In this document: positions 9,844-19,422 of the stretch, in pieces
How positions within the stretch are numbered: the first letter of the stretch is position 1
Layout: each line of letters begins with the position of its first letter
Assembly: GCA_003315335.1 (NCBI GenBank)
Contig: QNRL01000003.1
Span: 1-64,000, forward strand
Length of the DNA: 64,000 bases
Origin: Pseudocitrobacter faecalis
GTDB lineage: Bacteria > Pseudomonadota > Gammaproteobacteria > Enterobacterales > Enterobacteriaceae
Direction: 5' to 3'
Translations under genes and position numbers: made by a program
The notes under the pieces: model-generated
Database searches by the model: none
The model's input: only the letters and a program-made list of their open reading frames with translations
What the model was told of the DNA's origin: nothing

Positions 9844-10914
9844 TTACGCCAGTCGTGCTGCCAGGTGGCCGCGTAAATCCTTGTCTAACTCACGCAGCAG
9901 CGCATCGGTGGTTTCCCAACTGATGCAGGCATCGGTCACCGAAACGCCGTATTTCATGTCGCAGCGCGGCTGTTCAGAAGACTGATTACCTTCGTGAATG
10001 TTACTTTCAATCATCAGGCCGATAATCGAACGATTACCGTCTTTGATCTGAGCGACAACGGATTCCGCCACCGCAGGCTGACGGCGGTAGTCTTTATTGG
10101 AATTCCCATGGCTGCAATCTACCATCAGCGACGGTTTCAGTCCCGCCTGTTCCATCTCTTTTTCGCACTGAGCAACATCTTCTGGCCCGTAGTTCGGTGA
10201 TTTACCGCCGCGCAGGATCACGTGGCCATCCGGGTTACCCTGGGTTTGCAGTAAGCAAACCTGGCCGGCCTGGTTGATGCCCACAAAACGGTGCGGCATG
10301 GCAGCCGCGCGCATGGCGTTGATGGCGGTCGCCAGTGAGCCATCGGTACCGTTTTTAAAGCCCACCGGCATTGAGAGACCAGAGGCCATTTCACGGTGGG
10401 TTTGGGATTCGGTGGTACGCGCACCAATTGCAGACCAGCTAAACAGATCGCCCAGGTATTGCGGGCTGTTCGGGTCCAGCGCTTCCGTCGCCAGCGGCAG
10501 ACCCATGTTGACCAGTTCCACCAACAGACGACGCGCAATTTTCAGGCCGCCTTCCACGTCAAACGAACCGTCCATATGCGGATCGTTGATCAGCCCTTTC
10601 CAGCCGACGGTCGTACGTGGTTTTTCAAAATAGACGCGCATCACCAGGTAGAGGCTATCGCTGACCTCCTCGGCAAGGCGTTTAAATCGACGAGCATATT
10701 CGATGGCCGTTTCAGGGCAGTGAATCGAGCACGGGCCACACACTACCAGCAGACGAGGATCGCGCCCGGCGATGATGTCAGAGATGGTTTTGCGTGACTG
10801 CGCGATTTGCGCTTCCTGTTCAACACTCAGCGGGAATTCCGCTTTCAGTTGTTCTGGGGTGATCAGAATTTGTTCATCGGTAATATGTACGTTATTCAGC
10901 GCGTCTTTTTGCAT
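9844..10914 (-). CDS. aroF: DAHP synthase, tyrosine-sensitive isozyme
   Basis: First step of the shikimate pathway: phosphoenolpyruvate plus erythrose-4-phosphate gives DAHP. Class I DAHP synthase, 356 residues, the same length and start (MQKDALNNVHITDEQ) as E. coli AroF. Active-site features are the metal ligand Cys in VVCGPCSIH, the PEP/E4P site KPRTTVGWKG, and VDCSHGNSNKD. Divergent residues are scattered, with none at these sites. Promoter-proximal gene of the aroF-tyrA operon. Confidence 0.97.
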   Translation of the reverse strand: MQKDALNNVHITDEQILITPEQLKAEFPLSVEQEAQIAQSRKTISDIIAGRDPRLLVVCGPCSIHCPETAIEYARRFKRLAEEVSDSLYLVMRVYFEKPRTTVGWKGLINDPHMDGSFDVEGGLKIARRLLVELVNMGLPLATEALDPNSPQYLGDLFSWSAIGARTTESQTHREMASGLSMPVGFKNGTDGSLATAINAMRAAAMPHRFVGINQAGQVCLLQTQGNPDGHVILRGGKSPNYGPEDVAQCEKEMEQAGLKPSLMVDCSHGNSNKDYRRQPAVAESVVAQIKDGNRSIIGLMIESNIHEGNQSSEQPRCDMKYGVSVTDACISWETTDALLRELDKDLRGHLAARLA

Positions 10915-10983
10915 GGTGGCTTACCTGTCTGGCTCGTTTGCGATAGTGGTTTCCTCGGTGAGGTGAAGTAACAATATCATAAA

Positions 10984-11025
10984 AGGTAAAGATTTCAATC
11001 CAAATTACGTAAATATAACTTTACA
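10984..11025 (-). promoter_or_regulatory. TyrR operator region upstream of aroF
   Basis: The minus strand has TGTAAAGTTATATTTACG (11025-11008), matching the TyrR box TGTAAA-N6-TTTACA in 11 of 12 fixed positions. A second, weaker box with a good right half (TTTACC) lies adjacent at about 11001-10984. This strong-plus-weak pairing is what tyrosine-dependent TyrR repression of aroF uses. Confidence 0.8.
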
Positions 11026-11385
11026 TCAACCTGTTTCAGGCAAATTTCACCGCCAAAAACCGCAAACATATCGTTACACTCATAATCCTGCCTGTCATTC
11101 TCCTGATAACAGCGCTCATGAAAATAACTGATTCCCCCCCTAATCTGGCCTCTTTAACACCTCTGCAATTACAAAAAGAGTCCCTGCAAAATCAATTAAA
11201 TAAGAGATAACCTTACATTTAATATATTTATTTCTAAGCATGTGATCGCCACCAAATCATTCAATCGAAATTTAACTTAACTAATACGTAATCCATTTCA
11301 TGATCTAATGACGGGTCAGGCGAAAAATGATAGTCTGCACAGAGAATTTATGGACGCAAAAATCAAAGCTTTACGGCGGATTCCG
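11026..11385. other. AT-rich intergenic region between aroF and yfiR
   Basis: No recognisable gene. E. coli K-12 has the small lipoprotein gene yfiL near here; I see no equivalent. The region must contain the yfiR promoter, but no convincing -10/-35 pair stands out. An in-frame extension of yfiR to 11308 exists but looks non-coding. Confidence 0.5.
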
Positions 11386-11919
11386 ATGAGCAACCCGTTC
11401 TTAAAAATTTCATACTCGCTTTTGCTGGTATTGATATTTTTTTCTCTTAGCAGACCACTTTTTGCCGCTGCGTTAACTGATATGGATAAATCGGTACGTT
11501 CAATGGTTTCCGGTATTATCAGCTACACTCGCTGGCCACAGCCTGAACAGCCGCCAACACTCTGCATTTTTAGCTCCGCGCGGTATCGCAATGCATTGAT
11601 CACAGCCGAGGGTTCTCCCGTCACCTATCACCCGATAATGGTGCATTCCCACCGGGAGGCTCTTAACGCTGGTTGTGCTGCCATCTATTTTGGCTCGGAA
11701 TCACCTGAACAACAGACAGAATTACAAAATATGCTTAACGCGAGGCCAACATTATTAATTTCAGAACAAAACGCCGAATGTCGTATTGGCAGTTCCTTCT
11801 GTCTGCTATTCAATACCGATAAAGTGACATTCGCCGTAAACCTCGATTCCCTTTCTCGTAGTGGCGTTAGGGTCAATCCGGATGTTTTGATGCTCGCACG
11901 GAATAAAAATCATGAATAA
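11386..11919 (+). CDS. yfiR: Periplasmic repressor of the diguanylate cyclase DgcN (YfiR)
   Basis: DUF4154/YfiR family. In the periplasm it binds and inhibits the cyclase DgcN; reducing stress and YfiB relieve the inhibition. It has an N-terminal signal peptide (SLLLVLIFFSLSRPLFAAA) and four Cys residues in the mature part (LCIFSS, NAGCAAIYF, AECRIGSSFCL), which form redox-sensitive disulfides in the family. The C terminus SRSGVRVNPDVLMLARNK is highly conserved. The start at 11386 gives 177 residues, close to 172 in E. coli; the open frame begins at 11308. The 3' end overlaps dgcN by 8 bp. Confidence 0.92.
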   Translation: MSNPFLKISYSLLLVLIFFSLSRPLFAAALTDMDKSVRSMVSGIISYTRWPQPEQPPTLCIFSSARYRNALITAEGSPVTYHPIMVHSHREALNAGCAAIYFGSESPEQQTELQNMLNARPTLLISEQNAECRIGSSFCLLFNTDKVTFAVNLDSLSRSGVRVNPDVLMLARNKNHE

Positions 11920-13132
11920 GGACTATTCAACCCCGCCGCGCCCGACGTTTAAGCGCACCCTACGGCGTATTAGCGTCACCAGCGTATTTATTACCATGAC
12001 GCTAATTTGGCTGCTATTGTGCGGCGCATCCATTGTGACGCTGAAACAATACGCGCAGAAAAATCTCGAGCTGACCGGTTCGACCATGAGCCATAGTCTG
12101 GAAGCTGCGCTGGTCTTTAATGACAATACCGCCGCCACTGAAACACTGGCGATGCTGGGCAAACAGGGCCATTTCGCTACCGCAGAAGTGGTTAGCACCG
12201 GCAACAAACGCTTTGCCTACTGGCACTATAATGCTTCTGGCGAGCGGGACACGCTCAACAGGTTAGTCAGCCAATGGCTGTTTCCTTTACCGGTCACGCA
12301 GCCCATCACTTACAACGGTCAGACCATTGGTGAGTTACGCTTAACGGCCCGCGACAGTTTGATCAGCCATTTCATCTGGTTATCACTTGGCGTTCTGACC
12401 GCCTGTATCGTCTTTGCATCAGCGGTCGCCCTGCTGATTACGCGCCATCTGCATGAAGGGGTCGTCACCGCCCTGCAAAGTATTACCGACGTGGTACATG
12501 ATGTGCGCACGAATCGTAACTTTTCTCGCCGTGTCAGCGCTGAACGTATTGATGAATTTCACCGTTTCGCTCTCGATTTCAACAGCCTGCTGGATGAAAT
12601 GGAAGAGTGGCAGCTTAAGCTGCAAGCCAAAAACGCCCAACTCCTGCGCACCGCGCTGCACGATGCGCTGACGGGCCTGCCCAACCGCGCGGCGTTTCGT
12701 ACCCGCATTGCGTCGCTGATGAGCAATCCGCAGATGAAAGCCAGCTCGGCGCTACTGTTCCTCGACGGCGATAACTTTAAACGCATCAACGATACCTGGG
12801 GCCACGCCGCAGGCGATTGCGTGTTGATTGACGCAGCGAAACGGTTGATGGAGTTCAGCGGGAATCGCCATGCGGCGTATCGTCTGGGTGGTGATGAGTT
12901 TGCGGTCATTTTATCGGGGGTGAACAGCGAACATGAGGTGCAGCGGATCTGTGCCGCGCTGTCGCAACAATTCATTCGCCCCTTTGATTTACGCAATGGG
13001 CATTATGTGCCGCTGTCGCTGAGCGTCGGCTATGCCTTAACGTGGGAACATAATTCCGTCGAAGATTTACAGGAACTTGCCGATAAGAATATGTATGACA
13101 TGAAAAATCAGCGTTCCAAAAACTCATTATGA
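11912..13132 (+). CDS. dgcN: Membrane diguanylate cyclase DgcN (YfiN)
   Basis: Makes c-di-GMP at the inner membrane. It has transmembrane helix 1 (about 18-42), a periplasmic CHASE8-type sensor that contacts YfiR (about 45-145), transmembrane helix 2 (about 150-175), a HAMP linker, then a GGDEF domain with the intact active site YRLGGDEFAVIL (about 322-333). No RxxD inhibitory site is visible five residues before GGDEF (NRHAAY instead), so product inhibition is probably weak, as in the E. coli protein. Middle gene of yfiR-dgcN-yfiB. Its output may feed biofilm control, which is relevant to the BapA-type adhesin downstream. Confidence 0.95.
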   Translation: MNKDYSTPPRPTFKRTLRRISVTSVFITMTLIWLLLCGASIVTLKQYAQKNLELTGSTMSHSLEAALVFNDNTAATETLAMLGKQGHFATAEVVSTGNKRFAYWHYNASGERDTLNRLVSQWLFPLPVTQPITYNGQTIGELRLTARDSLISHFIWLSLGVLTACIVFASAVALLITRHLHEGVVTALQSITDVVHDVRTNRNFSRRVSAERIDEFHRFALDFNSLLDEMEEWQLKLQAKNAQLLRTALHDALTGLPNRAAFRTRIASLMSNPQMKASSALLFLDGDNFKRINDTWGHAAGDCVLIDAAKRLMEFSGNRHAAYRLGGDEFAVILSGVNSEHEVQRICAALSQQFIRPFDLRNGHYVPLSLSVGYALTWEHNSVEDLQELADKNMYDMKNQRSKNSL

Positions 13133-13148
13133 GATGCAAGGAAAGAGT

Positions 13149-13631
13149 ATGTTAAAGCGTTATATCGCCGCCGCGTTGCTATCAACCACTCTGCTGGCAG
13201 GTTGCCAGGCCCCACAGGGGAAATTTACCCCGGAGCAGATCGCCGCAATGAAATCGTACGGATTTAGCGAAACCAACGGAGACTGGTCGCTTGGCCTCTC
13301 TGATACCATTCTGTTCGACAAAAATGATTTCCGTTTGCGCCCGGATAGCCAGCAGCAAATCCACACCATGGCTGCTCGCCTGGCATCAACCGGGATCACG
13401 CATTTGCGTATGGATGGACACACGGATAACTACGGGGAAGCGAGCTATAACGAAGCCCTCTCTCTGAAACGCGCCAACGCCGTCGCCGAAAGCTGGGCAG
13501 AAGGCGCGCGCATTCCGCGCAGCAACCTGACAACGCAGGGGCTGGGGCAAAAATACCCGGTTGCCAGTAACAAAACCTCGCAAGGGCGTGCCGAAAACCG
13601 CCGCGTCGCGGTGGTGATCAGCGCCCCTTAA
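13149..13631 (+). CDS. yfiB: Outer-membrane OmpA-like lipoprotein YfiB
   Basis: Activator arm of the YfiBNR system: sequesters YfiR at the outer membrane/peptidoglycan and so frees DgcN. It has a lipoprotein signal with lipobox LLAGC, then an OmpA-C-like peptidoglycan-binding domain containing MDGHTDNYGEASYNEALS and SQGRAENRRVAVVI. The start at 13149 is chosen because AAGGAAAG precedes it and it reproduces the E. coli length (160); the frame is open to 13134. It follows dgcN by 16 bp. Confidence 0.94.
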   Translation: MLKRYIAAALLSTTLLAGCQAPQGKFTPEQIAAMKSYGFSETNGDWSLGLSDTILFDKNDFRLRPDSQQQIHTMAARLASTGITHLRMDGHTDNYGEASYNEALSLKRANAVAESWAEGARIPRSNLTTQGLGQKYPVASNKTSQGRAENRRVAVVISAP

Positions 13632-13634
13632 GGC

Positions 13635-15005
13635 TTATTGCACTGGCTGCGTTTGAGTCGCTTCCTGATGACTCCGCCAGCGCAGCCAGTCAATGACCAC
13701 AAATAACAACAAACTAACGCCCATCACCGGCAGCGCCAGCCCCAACAGAATAGCCATCACAAGCGTCGTCAGACGTCCTGCCAGGGATAACGCCAGCCAG
13801 CTCTGAGACAAAGTCTGAAGCGGACTCGCAGCCGCCTGCGCCGGACGCTTAATCCACCACAGTCGATACCCCATCACGATCGCCACGCACAACGCCAGTC
13901 CGAAAGCGATCAGCAGCAACTGGTTCGGCAGACCGAACAGAATCCCCATATGAAAATCAACGCCCCAGCGGGTAAGCTTCGCCATCAGCGGGAAATCAGC
14001 AAAACGCGTGCGATCGAGGATCGCAAGGGATGCGCCATCTACCGCAACGGCATCCACCTGGGTCGGCCAGCGCCGATCGATTTCCGTCACCGTCCAGGCA
14101 CGTTCTTCACTGCGTGGCGGGCGAATCTCCACCAACGTCGCATCAATCCCCGCTCGCTGTGCTGCAGCCAGTACGGAATCAAACTTTTCTCCAGCGATAA
14201 CCGGCGGCGTCATGCCAGGCATTGCCGCCATATGGCCCTTATGTTCCGCATGCGGATCTGCCATTTCCATTTTGCCGTGCAGTTGCGTATTCACCTGCGG
14301 CGTCATCCAGCCGAATGCCGCACGCATTTTATCGACGTTGCCGCCCGCCCACTGTGACCAGGTCAGCCCGGTTGCGGAGAAGAGCAGCATCCCCGCCAGC
14401 AGCACCCAACCAAGCGTAACGTGCACACGACGTGTGTTCTGGAAGCGATTGTTAACACGGCGTTTGGGTCGGGTCACGGCCCACAGCGCAATACCCCCCA
14501 GCGCGGCAACCCACATCCATGATGCCGCCAGTTCGCTGTAGAGACGCCCAACATTGCCTAACAGTAATGAACGGTGGACGTAATCTATCCATTGACGCAG
14601 CGGCAATATGCCACTGGTACCGTAAACGGTCATATCCCCCGTCACCGCAAGCGTGACCGGGTCGATAAAAATTGCCCGATTTTCAGACTCGCCAAGAGCA
14701 GGATCGGCAAACATCACGCGGGTGGTTTCGCCCGCAGATAGCGCCGGGCGTACGGCATGCAGGCGAAGCTCACCGCCGGAGACCTGCTGCGCGACCGCAA
14801 TTTGGTCGGCCAGTGCGTGGCGTTCTCCGCTCATGGTGCCGTGCAGCGCGCGCTGGTAAAGCATATTTTCCAGTTGGGGCGTAGCGACATACAGTGTGCC
14901 GGTTAACGCCGCCACAAAGATAAACGGCCCGACAAACAGACCAATAAAAAAATGCAGGCGACGAAGCAGGTGTACCCATGCCGCCCGTGAGGTGCAGGTT
15001 GTCAT
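13635..15005 (-). CDS. PepSY-associated TM domain protein
   Basis: Inner-membrane protein of the PepSY_TM family, 456 residues, with about five transmembrane helices (e.g. FFIGLFVGPFIFVAALTGT near the N terminus, plus helices around 170, 200, 355 and 410). The large periplasmic loops contain PepSY-like segments and a His/Met-rich stretch (HGKMEMADPHAEHKGHM) that looks metal-binding. Family members accompany siderophore or copper uptake; some act as iron-siderophore or flavin reductases. It lies 56 bp downstream of a DUF2946 gene on the same strand and converges on yfiB with only 3 bp between. Function is inferred, not certain. Confidence 0.8.
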   Translation of the reverse strand: MTTCTSRAAWVHLLRRLHFFIGLFVGPFIFVAALTGTLYVATPQLENMLYQRALHGTMSGERHALADQIAVAQQVSGGELRLHAVRPALSAGETTRVMFADPALGESENRAIFIDPVTLAVTGDMTVYGTSGILPLRQWIDYVHRSLLLGNVGRLYSELAASWMWVAALGGIALWAVTRPKRRVNNRFQNTRRVHVTLGWVLLAGMLLFSATGLTWSQWAGGNVDKMRAAFGWMTPQVNTQLHGKMEMADPHAEHKGHMAAMPGMTPPVIAGEKFDSVLAAAQRAGIDATLVEIRPPRSEERAWTVTEIDRRWPTQVDAVAVDGASLAILDRTRFADFPLMAKLTRWGVDFHMGILFGLPNQLLLIAFGLALCVAIVMGYRLWWIKRPAQAAASPLQTLSQSWLALSLAGRLTTLVMAILLGLALPVMGVSLLLFVVIDWLRWRSHQEATQTQPVQ

Positions 15006-15061
15006 ACTTTTCCTTTTTAGATGCGAAAAGAGTCGTGGCGTATTACGCCATTTATAATGTT

Positions 15062-15460
15062 TTAACAGGAAAAAGCAGACAGGCGCGGCGGCGCGCGGGT
15101 ATCAGGAAAGAGCCAGGGAAAATAGTGCCAGTGCTTTACAGCAGGCCGCATCAGCCGGACACGGCAGCGTAACAGCAGGCCACATAACAGGATAACCAGC
15201 GCCAGAATCAGCCCCGGTACGTGCGCCATTAAAACGCAGTAGCCGCAGGCCTCAGCGTGGTCGACCGGCATACTCTGAGAAGAGGAGTGATGCTCTGCAT
15301 CCATACTCATCGCATGGTGCATACCGGGCATCGCGCTCATCGGGTCTTTTTGCAGCGAAACGGAGATCAGGGGTGCCACGATAATCAGCGCAATAGCGAA
15401 CAGCGCGAGCCAGGCCGCGTGTCGTTTTAGCGCTGAACCATGAAACCGATTGCTGCTCAC
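15062..15460 (-). CDS. DUF2946 family small membrane protein, His/Met-rich
   Basis: A 132-residue protein with an N-terminal transmembrane segment (WLALFAIALIIVAPLIS), a periplasmic loop rich in Met and His (MSAMPGMHHAMSMDAEHH) with the Cys pair CGYC, and a second transmembrane segment (GLILALVILLCGLLLRC). This is the DUF2946 pattern, often found in copper-responsive loci. It probably forms an operon with the PepSY protein downstream. A role in copper handling is inference from composition and neighbourhood. Confidence 0.75.
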   Translation of the reverse strand: MSSNRFHGSALKRHAAWLALFAIALIIVAPLISVSLQKDPMSAMPGMHHAMSMDAEHHSSSQSMPVDHAEACGYCVLMAHVPGLILALVILLCGLLLRCRVRLMRPAVKHWHYFPWLFPDTRAPPRLSAFSC

Positions 15461-15533
15461 GATACCCTCCGATAAGGAGCGGATATTGTAAATGAATTAT
15501 CTCAAAACAGTTAACATGGAGTGCCCCAGGCGA

Positions 15534-15566
15534 TAAAAAAAGGGCCAGCCTTTCGGCCAGCCCTTT
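15534..15566 (-). terminator. Terminator of the rpsP-rimM-trmD-rplS operon
   Basis: Minus-strand hairpin AGGGCTGGCC-GAAA-GGCTGGCCCT followed by seven T residues, about 27 bp after the rplS stop. Confidence 0.9.
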
Positions 15567-15592
15567 CTAACAGGATGTCGCTTACGCGAATC

Positions 15593-15943
<351 letters not shown>

Positions 15944-15984
15944 TTAATCTCTTATCCTGGGTAAACTGATATATCGGGCGCGTA

Positions 15985-16752
15985 TTACGCTTGCCCATCA
16001 TGTTTATGTTGCTGTTGTGCGTGCTCCTTTTGGAACTCCGCCAGCAACCTTGCTTGCTCTTCAGTCAGAGCCAGGTTTTCCAAAAGTTCAGGTCTTCTAA
16101 GCCAGGAGCGGCCCAGCGACTGTTTCAAACGCCAGCGACGTATCTCGGCATGGTTCCCCGACAGTAACACTGGCGGTACTTCCATCCCTTCTAACACTTC
16201 AGGACGCGTATAGTGGGGGCAATCCAGCAACCCGTCAGCAAAGGAATCTTCCGTTGCCGATGCTTCGTGACCCAGTACACCCGGGATGAACCGGGAAACG
16301 GAGTCAATCAGCGTCATTGCCGGTAACTCACCACCGCTGAGAACGTAATCGCCGATTGACCATTCTTCGTCAATTTCGGTCTGAATCACGCGCTCATCAA
16401 TACCTTCGTAGCGACCACACACCAGAATCAGTTTCTGATTCGTTGCCAGTTCGCTGACGCCTGCTTGATCAAGCTTGCGTCCCTGAGGTGAAAGATAAAT
16501 CACCTTTGCGCCTTCACCTGCCGCGGCTTTTGCTGCATTGATGGCATCCCGTAAAGGTTGCACCATCATTAACATCCCCGGCCCGCCGCCGTAAGGACGA
16601 TCGTCCACGGTACGGTGCCGGTCATGCGTGAAATCACGAGGACTCCAGCTCTGGATGCTCAGCAGGCCATTTTTTACTGCCCGGCCAGTTACCCCGTAAT
16701 CGGTAATTGCGCGGAACATTTCAGGAAACAGGCTAATTATGCCAATCCACAT
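15985..16752 (-). CDS. trmD: tRNA (guanine37-N1)-methyltransferase TrmD
   Basis: Methylates G37 next to the anticodon using S-adenosylmethionine, preventing +1 frameshifting; homodimer. SPOUT-class fold with the trefoil knot: motifs [12 protein letters not shown] (near residue 50), [13 protein letters not shown] (about 110-122) and [13 protein letters not shown] (about 133). 255 residues, the usual length. Third gene of the rpsP operon, 30 bp after rimM. Confidence 0.98.
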   Translation of the reverse strand: MWIGIISLFPEMFRAITDYGVTGRAVKNGLLSIQSWSPRDFTHDRHRTVDDRPYGGGPGMLMMVQPLRDAINAAKAAAGEGAKVIYLSPQGRKLDQAGVSELATNQKLILVCGRYEGIDERVIQTEIDEEWSIGDYVLSGGELPAMTLIDSVSRFIPGVLGHEASATEDSFADGLLDCPHYTRPEVLEGMEVPPVLLSGNHAEIRRWRLKQSLGRSWLRRPELLENLALTEEQARLLAEFQKEHAQQQHKHDGQA

Positions 16753-16782
16753 AGCGCCGTCTTTTACCGTTTATCCGGTGGT

Positions 16783-17331
16783 TTAAAAACCAGGATCCCA
16801 ATCTACTTCGATTGAACGAGTAGCGAGATCGACTTTCTTGATAACCTGCCCATCGAGGAACGGAACCAACCGCTCCTTGATACCAAACGCATCTTTCAGG
16901 TTTGCCTTGATGACGAGTACGTCATTCGAACCGGTTTCCATCATATCGATGACTTTACCGAGATCGTAACCTTCCGTTGTGACTACCTGGCAGCCCATCA
17001 GGTCTTTCCAGTAGTAATCACCCTCTTCCAGTGTTGGCAACTGCGATGAATCAACGATAATTTCGCAATTAGTCAGTAGATTCGCAGCATCGCGATCATC
17101 AACGCCTTTCAGCTTAATGATGATGTCCTGATTGTGGTGGCGCCAGCTTTCCAGCTCAACGACCTGCCACTGACCCGCCTTCTGGATTAACCAGGGCTGA
17201 TAGTCAAAAATGCTTTCGGCGTCTTCGGTGGAGGAAAACACTCTGAGCCAACCACGGATACCGTAGGAAGAACCCATTTTGCCCAATACGATGGGATCAA
17301 CAGGTGCCTGTGCGGTGAGTTGCTTGCTCAT
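16783..17331 (-). CDS. rimM: 16S rRNA processing / 30S maturation factor RimM
   Basis: Binds ribosomal protein S19 and assists maturation of the 30S head. It has an N-terminal RimM beta-barrel (about 10-95) and a C-terminal PRC-barrel (about 100-175, ending [11 protein letters not shown]). The start [10 protein letters not shown] at 17331 gives 182 residues, the E. coli length; in-frame GTG (17340) and ATG (17334) codons lie just upstream, so the exact start is uncertain by a few codons. Follows rpsP by 18 bp. Confidence 0.96.
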   Translation of the reverse strand: MSKQLTAQAPVDPIVLGKMGSSYGIRGWLRVFSSTEDAESIFDYQPWLIQKAGQWQVVELESWRHHNQDIIIKLKGVDDRDAANLLTNCEIIVDSSQLPTLEEGDYYWKDLMGCQVVTTEGYDLGKVIDMMETGSNDVLVIKANLKDAFGIKERLVPFLDGQVIKKVDLATRSIEVDWDPGF

Positions 17332-17349
17332 CATGACCACCGTGACAGA

Positions 17350-17701
<352 letters not shown>

Positions 17702-17830
17702 TCAACAGTTACTAACTCTGCTGTAAAAGGCCGTCGGCGGTGCAGCCAGTTTGGTGCCGGAGTGCGCGCAGTCACCGGAGCGTACACGCAGTACGTGAGG
17801 ATGACGAGCACACCCCGGTGCCAAAATGGC

Positions 17831-17858
17831 AAACAAGCCAGGCCGATTAGCGGCCTGG
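17831..17858 (-). terminator. Terminator hairpin overlapping the end of ffh
   Basis: Minus-strand stem CCAGGCCG/CGGCCTGG whose five-base loop contains the ffh stop codon, followed by a weak T-rich tail (CTTGTTT). Confidence 0.65.
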
Positions 17859-19208
17859 GAAGCCTGGGGGCATCATACCTTTCATCCCGCGCATCATCTT
17901 CGCCATGCCGCCCTTCTTCATTTTCTTCATCATGCGCTGCATGTCGTCGAACTGTTTCAGAAGGCGGTTGACGTCCTGAACCTGCATACCGCAACCAGCA
18001 GCAATACGGCGTTTACGGGAACCTTTAATGATTTCCGGCTTTGCGCGCTCTTTCAGGGTCATGGAGTTGATGATGGCTTCCATACGCACCAGCACTTTGT
18101 CATCCATCTGTGCTTTTACGTTGTCCGGGATCTGGCCCATACCTGGCAGCTTGCCCATCAGGCTGGCCATGCCGCCCATGTTTTTCATCTGGCGCAACTG
18201 CTCCAGGAAGTCAGTCAGGTCAAAGCCGTCGCCTTTTTTCAGCTTGGAGGCCAGTTTCTCAGCCTGCGCGCGGTCAACTTTGCTTTCGATATCTTCGATA
18301 AGCGACAACACATCGCCCATGCCGAGGATACGCGAAGCGATACGATCCGGGTGGAACGGCTCCAGCGCTTCGGTTTTTTCGCCGACGCCGAGGAATTTAA
18401 TCGGTTTACCGGTGATGTGACGAATCGAGAGCGCCGCACCGCCACGGGCATCGCCGTCGACTTTGGTCAGCACCACGCCAGTCAGGGGCAGCGCTTCGTT
18501 GAAGGCTTTCGCGGTATTCGCCGCATCCTGACCGGTCATGGCATCAACGACAAACAGGGTTTCTACCGGATTAATCGCGGCATGCACCTGTTTGATTTCG
18601 TCCATCATCGCTTCGTCTACGTGCAGACGACCGGCGGTATCCACCAGCAGTACGTCGTAGAATTTCAGCTTCGCTTCTTTCAGTGCCGCATTGACGATGT
18701 CGATAGGTTTTTGGCCGACATCGGACGGGAAGAAGTCCACACCAACCTGTTCAGCCAGCGTTTCCAGCTGTTTGATCGCCGCCGGGCGATACACGTCGGC
18801 AGAGACAACCAGCACTTTCTTCTTGTGTTTCTCCCGCAGGAATTTACCAAGCTTACCGACGCTGGTTGTTTTACCCGCCCCCTGCAAGCCCGCCATCAGC
18901 ACCACGGCTGGCGGCTGTGCGGCCAGATTCAGCATCTGGTTCTCTTCGCCCATCGCCGAAACCAGTTCGTTGCGGACGATTTTGACGAATTCCTGACCCG
19001 GAGTCAGGCTTTTGTTAACTTCATGACCAACCGCTTTCTCTTTTACGCGGTTGATAAACTCACGCACCACCGGCAACGCGACGTCGGCTTCAAGCAGCGC
19101 CATGCGCACTTCGCGCAGCGTCTCTTTGACGTTGTCTTCGGTGAGGCGGCCACGCCCGCTGATGTTACGCAGCGTCCGTGACAAACGATCGGTTAAATTA
19201 TCAAACAT
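17847..19208 (-). CDS. ffh: Signal recognition particle protein Ffh
   Basis: GTPase of the SRP that, with 4.5S RNA, delivers inner-membrane proteins to FtsY. It has an N-terminal helical bundle (1-85), a G domain with GLQGAGKTTSVGKL (about 105-118), DTAGR and TKVDGDARGG, and a C-terminal M domain rich in Met (MKKMKKGGMAKMMRGMKGMM) that binds signal peptides and 4.5S RNA (SGSM-like GSRKRRIAAGCG). The start at 19208 gives 453 residues, equal to E. coli; the frame is open 24 codons further. The stop codon lies in the loop of the terminator hairpin. Confidence 0.98.
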   Translation of the reverse strand: MFDNLTDRLSRTLRNISGRGRLTEDNVKETLREVRMALLEADVALPVVREFINRVKEKAVGHEVNKSLTPGQEFVKIVRNELVSAMGEENQMLNLAAQPPAVVLMAGLQGAGKTTSVGKLGKFLREKHKKKVLVVSADVYRPAAIKQLETLAEQVGVDFFPSDVGQKPIDIVNAALKEAKLKFYDVLLVDTAGRLHVDEAMMDEIKQVHAAINPVETLFVVDAMTGQDAANTAKAFNEALPLTGVVLTKVDGDARGGAALSIRHITGKPIKFLGVGEKTEALEPFHPDRIASRILGMGDVLSLIEDIESKVDRAQAEKLASKLKKGDGFDLTDFLEQLRQMKNMGGMASLMGKLPGMGQIPDNVKAQMDDKVLVRMEAIINSMTLKERAKPEIIKGSRKRRIAAGCGMQVQDVNRLLKQFDDMQRMMKKMKKGGMAKMMRGMKGMMPPGFPGR

Positions 19209-19422
19209 TGTCTCTCGCCTAAGGTGGAAACGGTTGGTCGCGGTGCGACACAAAAATAGAAATTTGCCGGAGTATAACACGACAGCGCCCGAGTTGTGAT
19301 GCCGCGGTTTGCCTCAAAGCGCCCGATGTTTTGCACAACGCCCCGCACCTTGATACAACTTGAATGATTTTGCGTATATACTGCCCTTCTTACACTTTTA
19401 TTGACGATTGCCGACACACTCT

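Noticed and set aside
17826-19181. 451-codon open frame antisense to ffh
   Set aside because: It mirrors ffh codon for codon, has no start signals, and is a His/Phe-rich shadow with no protein family.
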